A stretch of DNA of 37,254 nucleotides from Xanthobacter agilis (GCF_021730435.1 NZ_JABWGX010000036.1:1-37254), one strand, 5' to 3'. Numbered from the stretch's first letter, positions 1-8,382 are shown. Program-made: numbers and translations. The notes: generated by a model from the sequence alone, not told the origin.

Positions 1-1434
1 AGCTGGGACCGCAGCCGCGCCGAGGAGCTGCGGGCCGCTCTCGGCCTGCCGCCGCTCGGGGCGGCGCCCTTGCGCATGGCGGATTTGCGGGCCGTGGTGG
101 AGGGGCTCGAAACCGCGTTCCAGCACCACCGCGACCACCTGCGCGAACGCGACCGCCTGGAGCGGGAAGCGGCCGACCTCGACGGTCGGCGTGCTGCTCT
201 CGAAACCCAGCACGCGGCCGGCGCCGACGAGGCGGCGGAGGTGTTCCCGGCCCTTGCCATCCGGCTGAAGGCCACGCCCGACGAGGCCCGCGCCGCCCTC
301 AACCTGTGGCATGAGGCCGTGACCCTCCACGAACAGCTCGTGACCGCCGAGCGGCGCATCGCCGGCATCGAGCAGGACGAGGCCCGCTTCGCCGCTTCGG
401 TCGAGGTCCTGCTCACGCGGCTTCAGCCCCCCGCGACCCCGGACCTCTTCACCGCCGTGCGGGAGCTGCGCCGGCGGCTCGACGCCGCGCGACAGGCCAA
501 GGCCCGCGCCGAGGCGGCCGACAGCGTCCTTGCGGAGCGTTCCGCCGCCGCCGCGGCGGCAACCGGAGCCCTGGAGACGGCCGACCGGGCGTTGGCGGAC
601 ATCCTCGCCCGCGCCGGCGTGGCGGATGGCACGGCGCTGCCGCCGCAATTGGAGAAGCTCGAGCGGGCCGCCCGGTGCGCCGCGCTCGTCACCGAGGCCC
701 GGCTTCGGCTCGACGATCTGCGCGGCGCGCGCAGCGTCGAGGAGATCCGTACCGAGATCGCCGACCGGGACGATGCCGCCCTCGCCCATCATGCCGCCGA
801 GGCGGCGGACGCCCAGGAGGCCGCCCGCGCCGCCCGCGATGCGGCCATTGTTCTCCACACGCGTGCCCAGGCGGCCCAGGAGGCGCTGAGCCAGCAGGCC
901 GGCGCGGCCCGTGCCGCCCAGGAGGTGCAGGACGCCATGACGGAAATCGGCGCCGCCATGGCGCGCTTCACCCGCGCCCATGTGGCGGCACGCCTGCTCG
1001 CCTTCGCCACCGAGCGCTATCGCGAGGCGCACCAGAGCCCCATCGTGACCCGCGCGGCCGGTGCCTTCGCCACCCTGACCGACGGGCGCTGGAGCGGCAT
1101 CGACATCGATTATGACCAGGAGCCGCCCCGCCTCGCCGCAGTCCGCGACGGACGCCTCCACGGCGTCGATGCCCTCTCCGAAGGCACCGCCGACCAATTG
1201 TTCTTGGCCCTTCGGGTCGCCGCCATCGAGGAGCACGCTCGGCGGGCGACGCCGTTGCCCTTCCTGGCCGACGACCTGTTCGTGAGCTTCGACGAGGGGC
1301 GCACGGAAGCCGGCCTGCGCCTGCTCGCCGAGCTTGGCGCCATCACCCAGGTGATCGTCTTCACCCACCACGCCCATGTGGCGGAATGCGCCACCCGCGC
1401 GCTCGGCGCGCAGGCCGCCGTGGTCCAGTTATAA
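1..1434 (+). CDS. YhaN/SMC-like AAA ATPase, C-terminal part (5' end outside window)
   Basis: The reading frame is open from the first base of the window, so this is the 3' part of a longer gene. The visible protein is a long Ala/Arg/Glu-rich coiled coil followed by an ABC/SMC-type C-terminal ATPase lobe. That lobe has the signature-like segment LSEGTADQLFLALR, a Walker B LPFLADDLFVSFDEGR and an H-loop-like VIVFTHH. This arrangement fits the YhaN/RecF-SMC-like ATPases, whose Walker A lies at the N-terminus and is therefore not visible. Such proteins are usually encoded downstream of a YhaO-type (SbcD-like) nuclease and are presumed to act on DNA, but that partner would lie upstream of the window. 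The identification of the fold is firm. The exact function is inferred from the family. Confidence 0.85.
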   Translation, partial: SWDRSRAEELRAALGLPPLGAAPLRMADLRAVVEGLETAFQHHRDHLRERDRLEREAADLDGRRAALETQHAAGADEAAEVFPALAIRLKATPDEARAALNLWHEAVTLHEQLVTAERRIAGIEQDEARFAASVEVLLTRLQPPATPDLFTAVRELRRRLDAARQAKARAEAADSVLAERSAAAAAATGALETADRALADILARAGVADGTALPPQLEKLERAARCAALVTEARLRLDDLRGARSVEEIRTEIADRDDAALAHHAAEAADAQEAARAARDAAIVLHTRAQAAQEALSQQAGAARAAQEVQDAMTEIGAAMARFTRAHVAARLLAFATERYREAHQSPIVTRAAGAFATLTDGRWSGIDIDYDQEPPRLAAVRDGRLHGVDALSEGTADQLFLALRVAAIEEHARRATPLPFLADDLFVSFDEGRTEAGLRLLAELGAITQVIVFTHHAHVAECATRALGAQAAVVQL

Positions 1435-1706
1435 GGGGATCCAGCCCGAACGACGCCTTGCCGCAGGCGACGGCTCCCGACGCGTCGCCACGACGACACC
1501 GATCGCGTCGCGGCGGCACTATCCGGGATGATCCTGCCATCCTGCCGCCTCAACCGGCGACCTGCTGCGGCATCGGGCCAAAGCGGCCGACCGGCGGTCT
1601 CGCCCCTCGCTCCGGGGCGCCGCGCGCGAACGAGAAGGACGGCACCCGCTGCGGCACCCGCTCATGCCATCGGTGCCGTTCCTCGACCACCCCGCGCCCA
1701 TGACCC

Positions 1707-2165
1707 TCAAAGCCCCGCGCGGGCGTTGGGTCTCAACGGCGACTGACGCGTCCCGCCCGCCCCACCTGGGTCCCGGCCACCTGGTTCCCACCCCACCGGG
1801 GTCCAGCGCAGAGCCCGCCCCGGCCGCGCGGGCCGCTGCGGCGGGGCGGGCCGCAACAGGCTCAGGGCGCGGCTCACCGCGCCGCGCCGCTCCTGCCGCA
1901 CAGCGCGAAGCTGCCCGCCCAGCACCTCTCGACCCAGCCGGTCCAGCAGCCGCTTGCGCTTGACGCGCCGGGACGCGATCCGCGTGGCCGGTCGGCGCAG
2001 CAAGCGGCGCAACAGACGGCGGCGACGCAGCCGCTCGGCGGCATCCCCCGCGCGCGCGCCGGCCGAAAGAAAGATCTGCTCCAGCACCACCGCGTCCAAA
2101 TTCACCGTATCGCGTGTCACCGGCGCCGGAACACCGACACCCGCAGCATCTCTGGCCGTCGTCAT
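1707..2165 (-). CDS. Hypothetical small basic protein
   Basis: This is a 152-aa frame with an ATG preceded at about 5 nt by the strong Shine-Dalgarno GGAAGGG, which decides the start. The first 40 residues look like ordinary protein (MTTARDAAGVGVPAPV, then a hydrophobic VVLEQIFLSAG stretch). The middle is extremely Arg/Leu-rich, with repeated RRRLLRRLL-type segments. The C-terminal third is Pro/Gly/Arg-rich low complexity and may be composition-driven. I do not recognise a family. It is convergent with the ATPase gene and divergent from the downstream hydrolase. The good ribosome-binding site argues for translation, while the low-complexity tail argues for caution. Confidence 0.4.
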   Translation of the reverse strand: MTTARDAAGVGVPAPVTRDTVNLDAVVLEQIFLSAGARAGDAAERLRRRRLLRRLLRRPATRIASRRVKRKRLLDRLGREVLGGQLRAVRQERRGAVSRALSLLRPAPPQRPARPGRALRWTPVGWEPGGRDPGGAGGTRQSPLRPNARAGL

Positions 2166-2496
2166 CCGGACCCTTCCGATTTCAGCTTCATCACGCCGCC
2201 TATTTTTGCCGCCTTCCCCCAATGCGCGCATGGGCCACGCGTCCCGCGTCTGTCCCGCTTATCCCAAACAACACGCGACTTTCCGCGACATCCGCCCCTG
2301 CGCCACACCGCAGCACCGCTCAACCCATGAGGAGCAAGAGGGCGGGCGCACGGGCTCCGGCCGGAGCGCTTTCAAGCGAACGGGCAAGCGAAAGGGATTG
2401 CACTTCGTGCACGGAACATGCGGTGTCTCCATCGTCCAAAGCGATTCCCGTCAGCCGGTGCGAGCGGAGAGCGCTTCAAGGCGGCGGGAGGGCGCA
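2166..2496. other. Divergent intergenic region with degenerate inverted/direct repeat material
   Basis: The region lies between two divergent genes, so it should hold both promoters; no confident -35/-10 pair is visible. The sequence GAGCGCTT(T)CAAGCG occurs at about 2364-2378, and a near copy, GAGCGCTTCAAGGCG, at about 2468-2483. They bracket a GC-poorer segment. This resembles a degraded interspersed element of Hyphomicrobiales type, but the match is from memory and weak. Confidence 0.3.
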
Positions 2497-3954
2497 ATGA
2501 TCGGGTGGGTCTGGCGATGGGCGCGGCGGATCGGCATCGGTGTTCTGATCGTGCTGGCGACCCTCCTCACGGTGCGCGCGGTGGATGCCTGGCGCGGGCC
2601 GCCGCTGGAGCCGTGGCACACCTTCGTGCCGAAGGAGATGAGCCGGGCGGAGCTGGCCACCGCCGACCTCGCCGCCTATCGCGCGGCCGAGGACAAGCTC
2701 TTCGACGCCGTGCGCACCGAGGTGACGGACAAGCTGCCGCCCCGCGACCGCGAGCGCTTCAACCGCTATTTCGCGCAAAGCCCGGTCTATCCGGGCCATT
2801 TCGCGCAGGACTTCAACCGCACCTTCGTGCTGCAGCCGGAAGGCGAGCCGGTGGGCGCGGCCGTGTTCCTGCACGGGCTCACCGATTCCCCCTACAGCCT
2901 GCGCCACCTCGCCCGGCGCTATGCGGCGCAGGGCTTCCTCGCCATCGCGCTGCGGCTGCCGGGCCACGGCACGGTGCCCGGCGCCCTGACGGCGGCGGAC
3001 TATGAGGACTGGATCGCCGCGACGCGCCTTGCCATGCGCGAGGCCCGTCGGCAGGTGGGGCCGCACAAGTCCATCCACATCGTCGGCTATTCCAACGGTG
3101 GCGCGCTCGCGCTCATGCACGCCCTCGACGCCCTCGACGATCCCACGCTGGTGGCGCCGGCCAAGATCGTGCTGGTGTCGCCCATGGTGGGGGTGACGCG
3201 GTTCGCCCGCTTTGCCGGGGTGGCGGGCTGGCCAGCGGTGTTCCCCGCCTTCGCCAAGGCCTCTTGGCTCAGCATTGTCCCCGAGTTCAACCCATTCAAA
3301 TATAATTCATTTCCCGTTCAGGCCGCGCGCCAGTCGTTCCTGTTGACGCAGGCGCTCCAGGCCAACATCGACCGCCACCTGCGCGGCGGGCGGCTGGCCG
3401 GGCTCGCCCCGGTGCTCACCTTCCAGTCGGTGCTGGATCACACGGTCAGCACCCGCGCGGTGATCGACGCGTTGCATACCCATCTCGACGACAATGGCAG
3501 CGAGCTGGTGCTGTTCGACATCAACCGCAACACCCATTTCGAGCAATTGCTCAACGCCCACGCCGACACCGCCTTGTCACGCCTGCTGCCGCCGGCGCCG
3601 CGCCCCTTCCGCACCGCCGTGGTGACGAACGTGAACGCCGCTTCCGAGCACATGGAGGTACGCGTCACCCCCGCCGGCGCGACCGAAGAGGAGGTGCGCC
3701 CGCTGGCCCTCGCCTATCCGCCGGATGTCTATTCGCTCTCCCATGTGGCGGTGCCGTTCCCGCTCACGGACGGGCTCTACGGCCTCACCCCGGACCCGCA
3801 CGAGGGGTTCGGCGTGCGCCTCGGCGACATTGCCGCGCGCGGGGAATATGGGGCGCTCATCGTGAACGTGGACATGCTGGTGCGCATGTCGTCCAACCCC
3901 TTCTTTCCCTATCTCCTGGAACGGCTCGACGCCGGCCTGCCGCCGCGCCCCTGA
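2497..3954 (+). CDS. Membrane-anchored alpha/beta hydrolase
   Basis: A 485-aa protein starts with one N-terminal hydrophobic segment (about residues 9-26) that probably anchors it in the inner membrane or acts as an uncleaved signal. A catalytic alpha/beta-hydrolase domain follows. The oxyanion-hole region is FLHGLTDSPYS, the nucleophile elbow is GYSNGG with Ser199, and candidate acid and base residues sit in LDHTVS and NTHFEQL. The pattern resembles monoglyceride-lipase/carboxylesterase-type hydrolases, but the roughly 110-residue C-terminal extension after the catalytic His is not part of the standard fold. The start was chosen at the ATG preceded by GGGAGG, because upstream in-frame codons have no ribosome-binding site. 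The substrate is unknown. Confidence 0.85.
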   Translation: MIGWVWRWARRIGIGVLIVLATLLTVRAVDAWRGPPLEPWHTFVPKEMSRAELATADLAAYRAAEDKLFDAVRTEVTDKLPPRDRERFNRYFAQSPVYPGHFAQDFNRTFVLQPEGEPVGAAVFLHGLTDSPYSLRHLARRYAAQGFLAIALRLPGHGTVPGALTAADYEDWIAATRLAMREARRQVGPHKSIHIVGYSNGGALALMHALDALDDPTLVAPAKIVLVSPMVGVTRFARFAGVAGWPAVFPAFAKASWLSIVPEFNPFKYNSFPVQAARQSFLLTQALQANIDRHLRGGRLAGLAPVLTFQSVLDHTVSTRAVIDALHTHLDDNGSELVLFDINRNTHFEQLLNAHADTALSRLLPPAPRPFRTAVVTNVNAASEHMEVRVTPAGATEEEVRPLALAYPPDVYSLSHVAVPFPLTDGLYGLTPDPHEGFGVRLGDIAARGEYGALIVNVDMLVRMSSNPFFPYLLERLDAGLPPRP

Positions 3955-3977
3955 ACGGGCGCGGCCGGGGCCTCCCT

Positions 3978-5078
3978 TCAGACCGCCGGATCCCGATGGG
4001 GCGCCCGGTGATGGGGCCCCGCCACCTCATGGTTCGCCACCTCATGGTTCGCCACCTCATGGGCCGGCACCTCATGGGCCGGCAGACCGGACAGCACGTC
4101 GGCGACCGCCCGCGTCGCCGGATGATGGGCGCACAGGGTGACGATGGCGATGAGGATCGGCACGCCGATGAACGCCCCCGGCACGCCCCACAGGAACGCC
4201 CAGAAGAACACGGCGAACAACACCAGGAACGGCGACACCGCCGTCGCCTTGCCGGCGATGCGGGGCTCGATGTAGCTGCCCGACAGGAATTGGATGAGAT
4301 TGAGGCACACGAACACGAACAGCGCCATCTCCCAGGACTCGAACTGGGCCAGGGCGAACAGGGTCGGCAGCAGCGTGGCGATGAACGGCCCGATGAATGG
4401 AATATAGTTGAACGCAAACGCCATGGCGCCCCAGGCCAACGCCAGTTCCAGCCCCGCCGTGAGGGTGAACACCCACACCACGGCACCGGTGGCAATGCTC
4501 ATCAGCGTGCGTACGGCCATGTATTTCTGAAGCTTGCGGGCGATGTCGGCGCCGGCCGAAAGCAGGAATGCGCCCTTGCCCCGCCGCTCCAGCGCCTTGA
4601 GCTGGCTCACCAGCGCATCCACCTCCAAAAGCCCGAGCAACACATAGACGAAGGTGAAGACCAGGAAGCTCGCGAGTCCCTGGAGCCGCCCCGACACATC
4701 CTGGAACAGCCGCAGCAGCCAGCGCACGTCGAAATGCTCGGTGGCGATGGCCGCCAGCACGAACCCATGCCCCTCCAGCCAGTCCCCGAGCTGAGCATAA
4801 AGCACCTGGAACCGCCCGGCGTTCGCGAACACCCATTGGCCCACATGACTGAAGCCCCAGACCACCACCGAGGTCACCGCCCCCACCACCGCGAGGGTGA
4901 CGACAAGGGTCGCCAGCACCGCCAGCAGCTTGGGCAAACGCGCTTGCAGACGCCGTTGCAGCGGCCACACCACGGCGATCACGAACAGCGCGAACGCCAC
5001 CGGCGCGAACAGCCCTTCCGCCACATAGAGCGCGCAGCCCACCGCCACCGCCGCCACAAGCGCGATCATCACCGGCAT
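3978..5078 (-). CDS. AI-2E family (PerM/YdiK-type) permease with His-repeat tail
   Basis: A 366-aa polytopic membrane protein of the AI-2E transporter superfamily. Paired hydrophobic helices occur at the N-terminus, a soluble coiled region sits in the middle, and the C-terminal part carries the family's conserved helices, including the segment IPFIGPFIATLLP. Members export small molecules or act as Na+/H+ antiporters; the substrate cannot be read from sequence. The ATG at 5078 is chosen because it follows AAGGGGAG. An alternative GTG at 5111 would overlap the stop of the upstream gene by 4 bp. The C-terminus carries four HEV-type repeats in a His-rich tail encoded by a 15-bp tandem array. It forms an operon with the membrane protein just upstream (gap 29 bp). 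Confidence 0.85.
   Translation of the reverse strand: MPVMIALVAAVAVGCALYVAEGLFAPVAFALFVIAVVWPLQRRLQARLPKLLAVLATLVVTLAVVGAVTSVVVWGFSHVGQWVFANAGRFQVLYAQLGDWLEGHGFVLAAIATEHFDVRWLLRLFQDVSGRLQGLASFLVFTFVYVLLGLLEVDALVSQLKALERRGKGAFLLSAGADIARKLQKYMAVRTLMSIATGAVVWVFTLTAGLELALAWGAMAFAFNYIPFIGPFIATLLPTLFALAQFESWEMALFVFVCLNLIQFLSGSYIEPRIAGKATAVSPFLVLFAVFFWAFLWGVPGAFIGVPILIAIVTLCAHHPATRAVADVLSGLPAHEVPAHEVANHEVANHEVAGPHHRAPHRDPAV
4021..4080. repeat. 15-bp tandem repeat, 4 copies, inside the permease C-terminus
   Basis: Four consecutive 15-bp units, GCCACCTCATGGTTC twice and then two variants ending in GGGCC, lie in frame with the minus-strand permease. They encode a repeated five-residue His-Glu-Val unit near the C-terminus. 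The unit length keeps the frame, so copy number can change without breaking the gene. Confidence 0.9.
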
Positions 5079-5107
5079 GCTTCTCCCCTTCCCCCCCACC
5101 ATCGGCC

Positions 5108-5665
5108 TCACGCCAGCTCGTGATCGAACGCAAAATCGAGCCGCATGGATTTGATCTTCTCATAAAGCCGAATGTCCTGCGCATTCGGCCACCAGGCATA
5201 GAGCAGCAGCTCCAGCGGATGCCACAGCCCCACCCATCCCGCGATGATGAAACCTTCCACCAACACCCGCCCTAACAGGCTTTCTGCCCCCACCACCGCC
5301 TCCGTGGCAGCGGACAGACCGAGACACACGAACAAAAACAAAGTTCCCATGCGCAACGCATGTCGCCCTTCGAGACGTAGCTCTGTAATCTTGCGGCGAT
5401 TGTACTGGATATTTTTGTCGCAATAACGCTCAATATACTTTGTCATATTCGAGACGCGCGAATCAAATGCGTCTTCTCTCGGCAGATGAACAATCGCGCA
5501 CAGGGTTTTCTTCTTCCAACCGGACTGCGCCTTCAACGCGTCCATCAATTGAGCGACGCCGGAAACGTCAAGGTCATCACCTTCAAACGGATCGATTTCA
5601 GGCACCTGGAAGAAATTCTTCACGTCACTCAGGTGAAGATGAATCTCGTTCGCCGTCCCGCTCAT
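5108..5665 (-). CDS. Uncharacterised two-helix membrane protein (paralogue of 8383-8934)
   Basis: A 185-aa protein with a soluble N-terminal domain (residues 1-100, containing VHLPRED) and two membrane segments at about 106-124 and 134-155. A conserved-looking HPLELLLYAWWP lies at 149-160. I do not recognise a named family. It aligns over its whole length with the protein at 8383-8934: similar N-terminal pattern, HLP at the same place, then a VE.-I-GW segment and [HR]PLE--LY-WWP. Base composition of the first two thirds is clearly lower in GC than that of its neighbours, which suggests later acquisition. It sits immediately upstream of the AI-2E permease on the same strand, so the two are probably co-transcribed. 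Confidence 0.7.
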   Translation of the reverse strand: MSGTANEIHLHLSDVKNFFQVPEIDPFEGDDLDVSGVAQLMDALKAQSGWKKKTLCAIVHLPREDAFDSRVSNMTKYIERYCDKNIQYNRRKITELRLEGRHALRMGTLFLFVCLGLSAATEAVVGAESLLGRVLVEGFIIAGWVGLWHPLELLLYAWWPNAQDIRLYEKIKSMRLDFAFDHELA

Positions 5666-5911
5666 GGAAAAACCGCCTTCCGCCGCCCATTGGACCGCAA
5701 TAGCAGAGCGGGCGAGCGGTGGCGAGGCTGCACGAAACCGGCTTTCATCCCCAGATGTGCGCCACCGGGCACCCGAACGACATGGGGATCGCGATCACCT
5801 TTGGTCGCATGACAACGCGCCGCCCGAGATCTCGCCGCGGCATGATTTCCATTTCTCTCCGGATATTCTATGAGAGGGACCGAAGGCCCTTGAGGATCTA
5901 CTGACACCGCC

Positions 5912-7090
5912 ATGACACGCAGCAGCGGCACGCTCACCTTTCGCGCGGCGCGCATGCTGGCCCTTGTCGCCGCCTGCGCGGCATCCATGTCGCTGACCGG
6001 CTGCGCCCGGCCCGAGGGGGTGCTGATCCCGGTCGCGGTGGGGGCGGAAGTGGCAGCCGACAAGGTCGACATGCTGGTGGCCACCACCCGCGCCCCTTCC
6101 GAGACGGCGGGCGTCGTGTTCAGCGGCGAACGCGGCGACAGCCTGTCCTTCGCCAACATCGTGGTGAGCATCCCGCCCAATCGGGCGACGGGGTCCATCC
6201 AGTGGCCGGCGCAGGTGCCCGGCGATCCGGCCCGCGACTTCGTGGTGACGCAGGTCGATCCGCTCTCGCGCCAGCAGGTGCTGCCCTGGTTCCAGAAGCT
6301 GCCGGGCAACAAGAGACGGGTGCTGGTGTTCGTGCACGGGTTCAACACGCCGTTCGACGCGGCGGTGTTCCGCTTTGCCCAATTCATCCACGACACCCGG
6401 TCCAATCTGGTTCCGGTGCTGTTCTCCTGGCCCTCGCGTGGGCGGGTGACGAGCTATGTCTATGATCGCGAGAGTACCAATTTCTCGCGTTCCGACCTCG
6501 CCTATGTGCTCGCCGCGGCGGCCCGCAGCCCCCATGTGGACGAAGTGGTGGTGCTGGCCCATTCCATGGGAGCTTGGCTGGCGGTGGAAGCGCTGCGCCA
6601 GCTCGCGCTCCAGGATGGACGCATCCCGCCCAAGATCACCAATGTGATCCTCGCCTCCCCCGACCTCGACATCGACGTGTTCGAGCGGCAGGTGCAGGAG
6701 ATGGGGCCGAAGCGGCCCACCATGACCATTTTCGTCTCCCGCAACGACCACGCCCTCAGCCTCTCGCGCACCCTCGCGGGCGATGTGCAGCGGGTCGGCG
6801 CGGTCGACCTGACCAATCCCGCCTACGCCGCCCGGCTGGAGCAGGGCGACGGCGTCACGGTGCTCGACCTCACGGCGCTGCAAGGTGGCGACGCCCTCAA
6901 CCATTCCAAGTTCGCCACCCAGCCGGACATGGTGCGCCTGATCGGCGACCAGCTGGTGGCGGGACAACCGATTTCCGATGGCGCGAGCGGCGCAGCCGGG
7001 GCGGTGGATGTGGTCGGCGGCGCGGTGGGCGCGGTGGTGACGGCACCGATCCAGGTCTTCCGCGCGGACGTGGCTCAATCGACGCATTGA
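5912..7090 (+). CDS. Lipoprotein alpha/beta hydrolase (DUF900/COG4782-type)
   Basis: A 392-aa protein with a lipoprotein signal ending in the lipobox SLTGC (Cys31), followed by an alpha/beta-hydrolase domain of the DUF900 (esterase/lipase superfamily, COG4782) type. Visible signatures are VFVHGFNTPF after the first strands, FSWPS, the nucleophile elbow AHSMG with Ser218, the acid region ASPDLDID, and LNHSKF carrying the likely catalytic His. The C-terminus is Ala/Gly/Val-rich and may be a membrane-seeking or linker tail. The predicted location is the periplasmic side of a membrane. The substrate is unknown. It stands alone on the plus strand, followed by an AraC remnant. Confidence 0.85.
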   Translation: MTRSSGTLTFRAARMLALVAACAASMSLTGCARPEGVLIPVAVGAEVAADKVDMLVATTRAPSETAGVVFSGERGDSLSFANIVVSIPPNRATGSIQWPAQVPGDPARDFVVTQVDPLSRQQVLPWFQKLPGNKRRVLVFVHGFNTPFDAAVFRFAQFIHDTRSNLVPVLFSWPSRGRVTSYVYDRESTNFSRSDLAYVLAAAARSPHVDEVVVLAHSMGAWLAVEALRQLALQDGRIPPKITNVILASPDLDIDVFERQVQEMGPKRPTMTIFVSRNDHALSLSRTLAGDVQRVGAVDLTNPAYAARLEQGDGVTVLDLTALQGGDALNHSKFATQPDMVRLIGDQLVAGQPISDGASGAAGAVDVVGGAVGAVVTAPIQVFRADVAQSTH

Positions 7091-7103
7091 ATGCGGGCAC
7101 CCG

Positions 7104-7478
7104 ATGGGCCTCCATCCGGTCCGGCGCGAACGGCGAACGCGCCCGTCTTTTGATGATCGGGAGCCCTTCGCGCAAACGCTGGAGAGCATCCGGCAGAATG
7201 TCGCCACCCCCGGGCCTGTCGCCGGAAACCCTGTGCCGCACGCTGGGTGTGTCCTGCTCGCGCCTCTACCGCCTGTTCGAGGACCGGGGCGGCGTGTCGC
7301 GCGCGACATCCAGCGTCAGCGCCTGAAGGCCGCCCTGGCCCGGCTCCACGACCCGGCCGAGCCGCGCACCATCGCCCGGATCGCGGAGGACCTGGGCTTT
7401 CCCGACCGCTCCGGATTCAGCCGCGCCTTCAAGGCCGAGTTCGGCCTCTCGCCGAGCGCGGCGCGCGGCCGGCGGTGA
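7104..7478 (+). pseudogene. AraC-family regulator remnant with two compensating frameshifts
   Basis: Only the DNA-binding half of an AraC/XylS regulator is recognisable; the N-terminal sensor domain is missing. In one frame the segment ESIRQNVATPG reads like the start of an AraC DNA-binding domain. The continuation LSPETLCRTLGV...LYRLFE is then found in the +1 frame from about 7215. The second helix-turn-helix, from RDIQRQRLKAAL to GFSRAFKAEFGLSP, is back in the original frame after about 7303. The apparent lesions are an extra C in GGGCCTG near 7215 and an extra GC in the GCGCGC run near 7301. The net change is +3, so the frame stays open but the first helix-turn-helix is scrambled. Almost certainly non-functional, unless the sequence contains errors. 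Confidence 0.75.
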
Positions 7479-7503
7479 TCCCCCAGCCGGGGACCGGCAT
7501 CAT

Positions 7504-7518
7504 ATTCCGTAACGGAAT
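7504..7518. promoter_or_regulatory. Perfect 15-bp palindrome, putative operator
   Basis: ATTCCGT-A-ACGGAAT is a perfect inverted repeat with 7-bp arms and a one-base centre, in a promoter-position gap upstream of the micro-ORF/flavin reductase unit. Its symmetry and size fit a binding site for a dimeric repressor; which family cannot be told from sequence. Confidence 0.5.
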
Positions 7519-7564
7519 GTCACGTTCAAGAGATCGTGAGGACCTTATTTTCGTGGCTCTGCGT

Positions 7565-7580
7565 TCCTAATTGATTAGGA
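7565..7580. promoter_or_regulatory. Perfect 16-bp palindrome, putative operator
   Basis: TCCTAAT-TG-ATTAGGA is a perfect inverted repeat with 7-bp arms, AT-rich against the background, about 95 bp upstream of the start of the micro-ORF. It probably lies at or near the promoter. It differs in sequence from the palindrome 50 bp upstream, so two separate regulators may be involved. Confidence 0.5.
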
Positions 7581-7674
7581 GCAAGGACCCGCGCTCCATC
7601 CGGGGGTCTCATCCTTTGAGCCGATGCTGAATCTCAAGCGGCGTCCGGCTCAGGCTCCCAGGAGGGAAGCTGCC

Positions 7675-7794
7675 ATGTTGTCCCTGATCCCGCTCGCGCT
7701 CCTCGCATCGCTCGCTCTTCTGGCCCTTTACTTCGGCGCGCCTCGGCAGATGGAGCTGAAGCCGATCCGCGTGCGGGCGCGCCGTCAGCCGTGA
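7675..7794 (+). CDS. 39-aa single-pass membrane micropeptide coupled to flavin reductase
   Basis: A short frame encodes a peptide beginning MLSLIPLALLASLALLALYF and ending in a basic tail, RVRARRQP. It would be one N-terminal membrane helix with a positively charged C-terminus. Support comes from the strong Shine-Dalgarno CAGGAGGGA about 8 nt before the ATG. Its TGA stop also overlaps the GTG start of the flavin reductase by 4 bp (GTGA, 7791-7794). That arrangement argues that it is translated and that the reductase depends on ribosomes terminating here. It is either a real small membrane protein or a leader peptide. No family is recognised. Confidence 0.6.
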   Translation: MLSLIPLALLASLALLALYFGAPRQMELKPIRVRARRQP

Positions 7795-8321
7795 AGGCGC
7801 TGCCCCTCGGCGAGGTTTACCAGTTGCTGGAACCGGGGCCGGTGGTGCTGTTGACCACCAGCCGCCAGGGCCATCGCAACGTGATGACCATGTCGTGGCA
7901 CATGATGGTGGAGTTCACCCCGCCGCTGGTGGCCTGTGTGGTCAGCGTCGCCGATTTCAGCCATGCGGCGCTGAGGGCCACCAAAGAGTGCGTGATCGCC
8001 ATCCCCGATGTGGAGCTGGCGCACAAAGTGGTCGGCATCGGCAATTGCTCGGGTGCCGACACCGACAAGTTTGCCGCCTTCGAGCTGACCCCGCTGCCGG
8101 CCGAGGCGGTGGCGGCGCCGCTGATCGCGGAGTGCTTTGCCAATCTCGAATGCAAGGTGGTGAACACGCGGCTGGTCAAAAGCCACAACCTGTTCATTCT
8201 GGAAGTGGTGAAGGCGTGGCGTGATCCCGCCCATAAGGCGCCGAAGACCATTCACCACCAGGGCTTTGGCCGGTTCGTTGTGGACGGCGACATCATCCAG
8301 GTGCCCTCGCGGATGCCTTGA
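7791..8321 (+). CDS. Flavin reductase family protein (FMN-binding split barrel)
   Basis: A 176-aa protein with the split-barrel flavin reductase fold: GPVVLLTT, then NVMTMSWHM, followed by the PPLVACVV strand and the late NLFILEVV...HHQGFGRFVV segment. Family members bind FMN and either reduce it with NAD(P)H or act as flavin-dependent oxidoreductase partners. The GTG start overlaps the stop of the 39-aa membrane peptide, with no separate strong ribosome-binding site of its own, so coupled translation is likely. Two perfect palindromes upstream suggest repressor control. No monooxygenase partner gene is adjacent. Confidence 0.85.
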   Translation: MKALPLGEVYQLLEPGPVVLLTTSRQGHRNVMTMSWHMMVEFTPPLVACVVSVADFSHAALRATKECVIAIPDVELAHKVVGIGNCSGADTDKFAAFELTPLPAEAVAAPLIAECFANLECKVVNTRLVKSHNLFILEVVKAWRDPAHKAPKTIHHQGFGRFVVDGDIIQVPSRMP

Positions 8322-8382
8322 GGCATCGTCCAGCGAAGCGGGGCCGGTGGCGGGGCAGCCGCAGCATGGGAGACGCGGAGCG

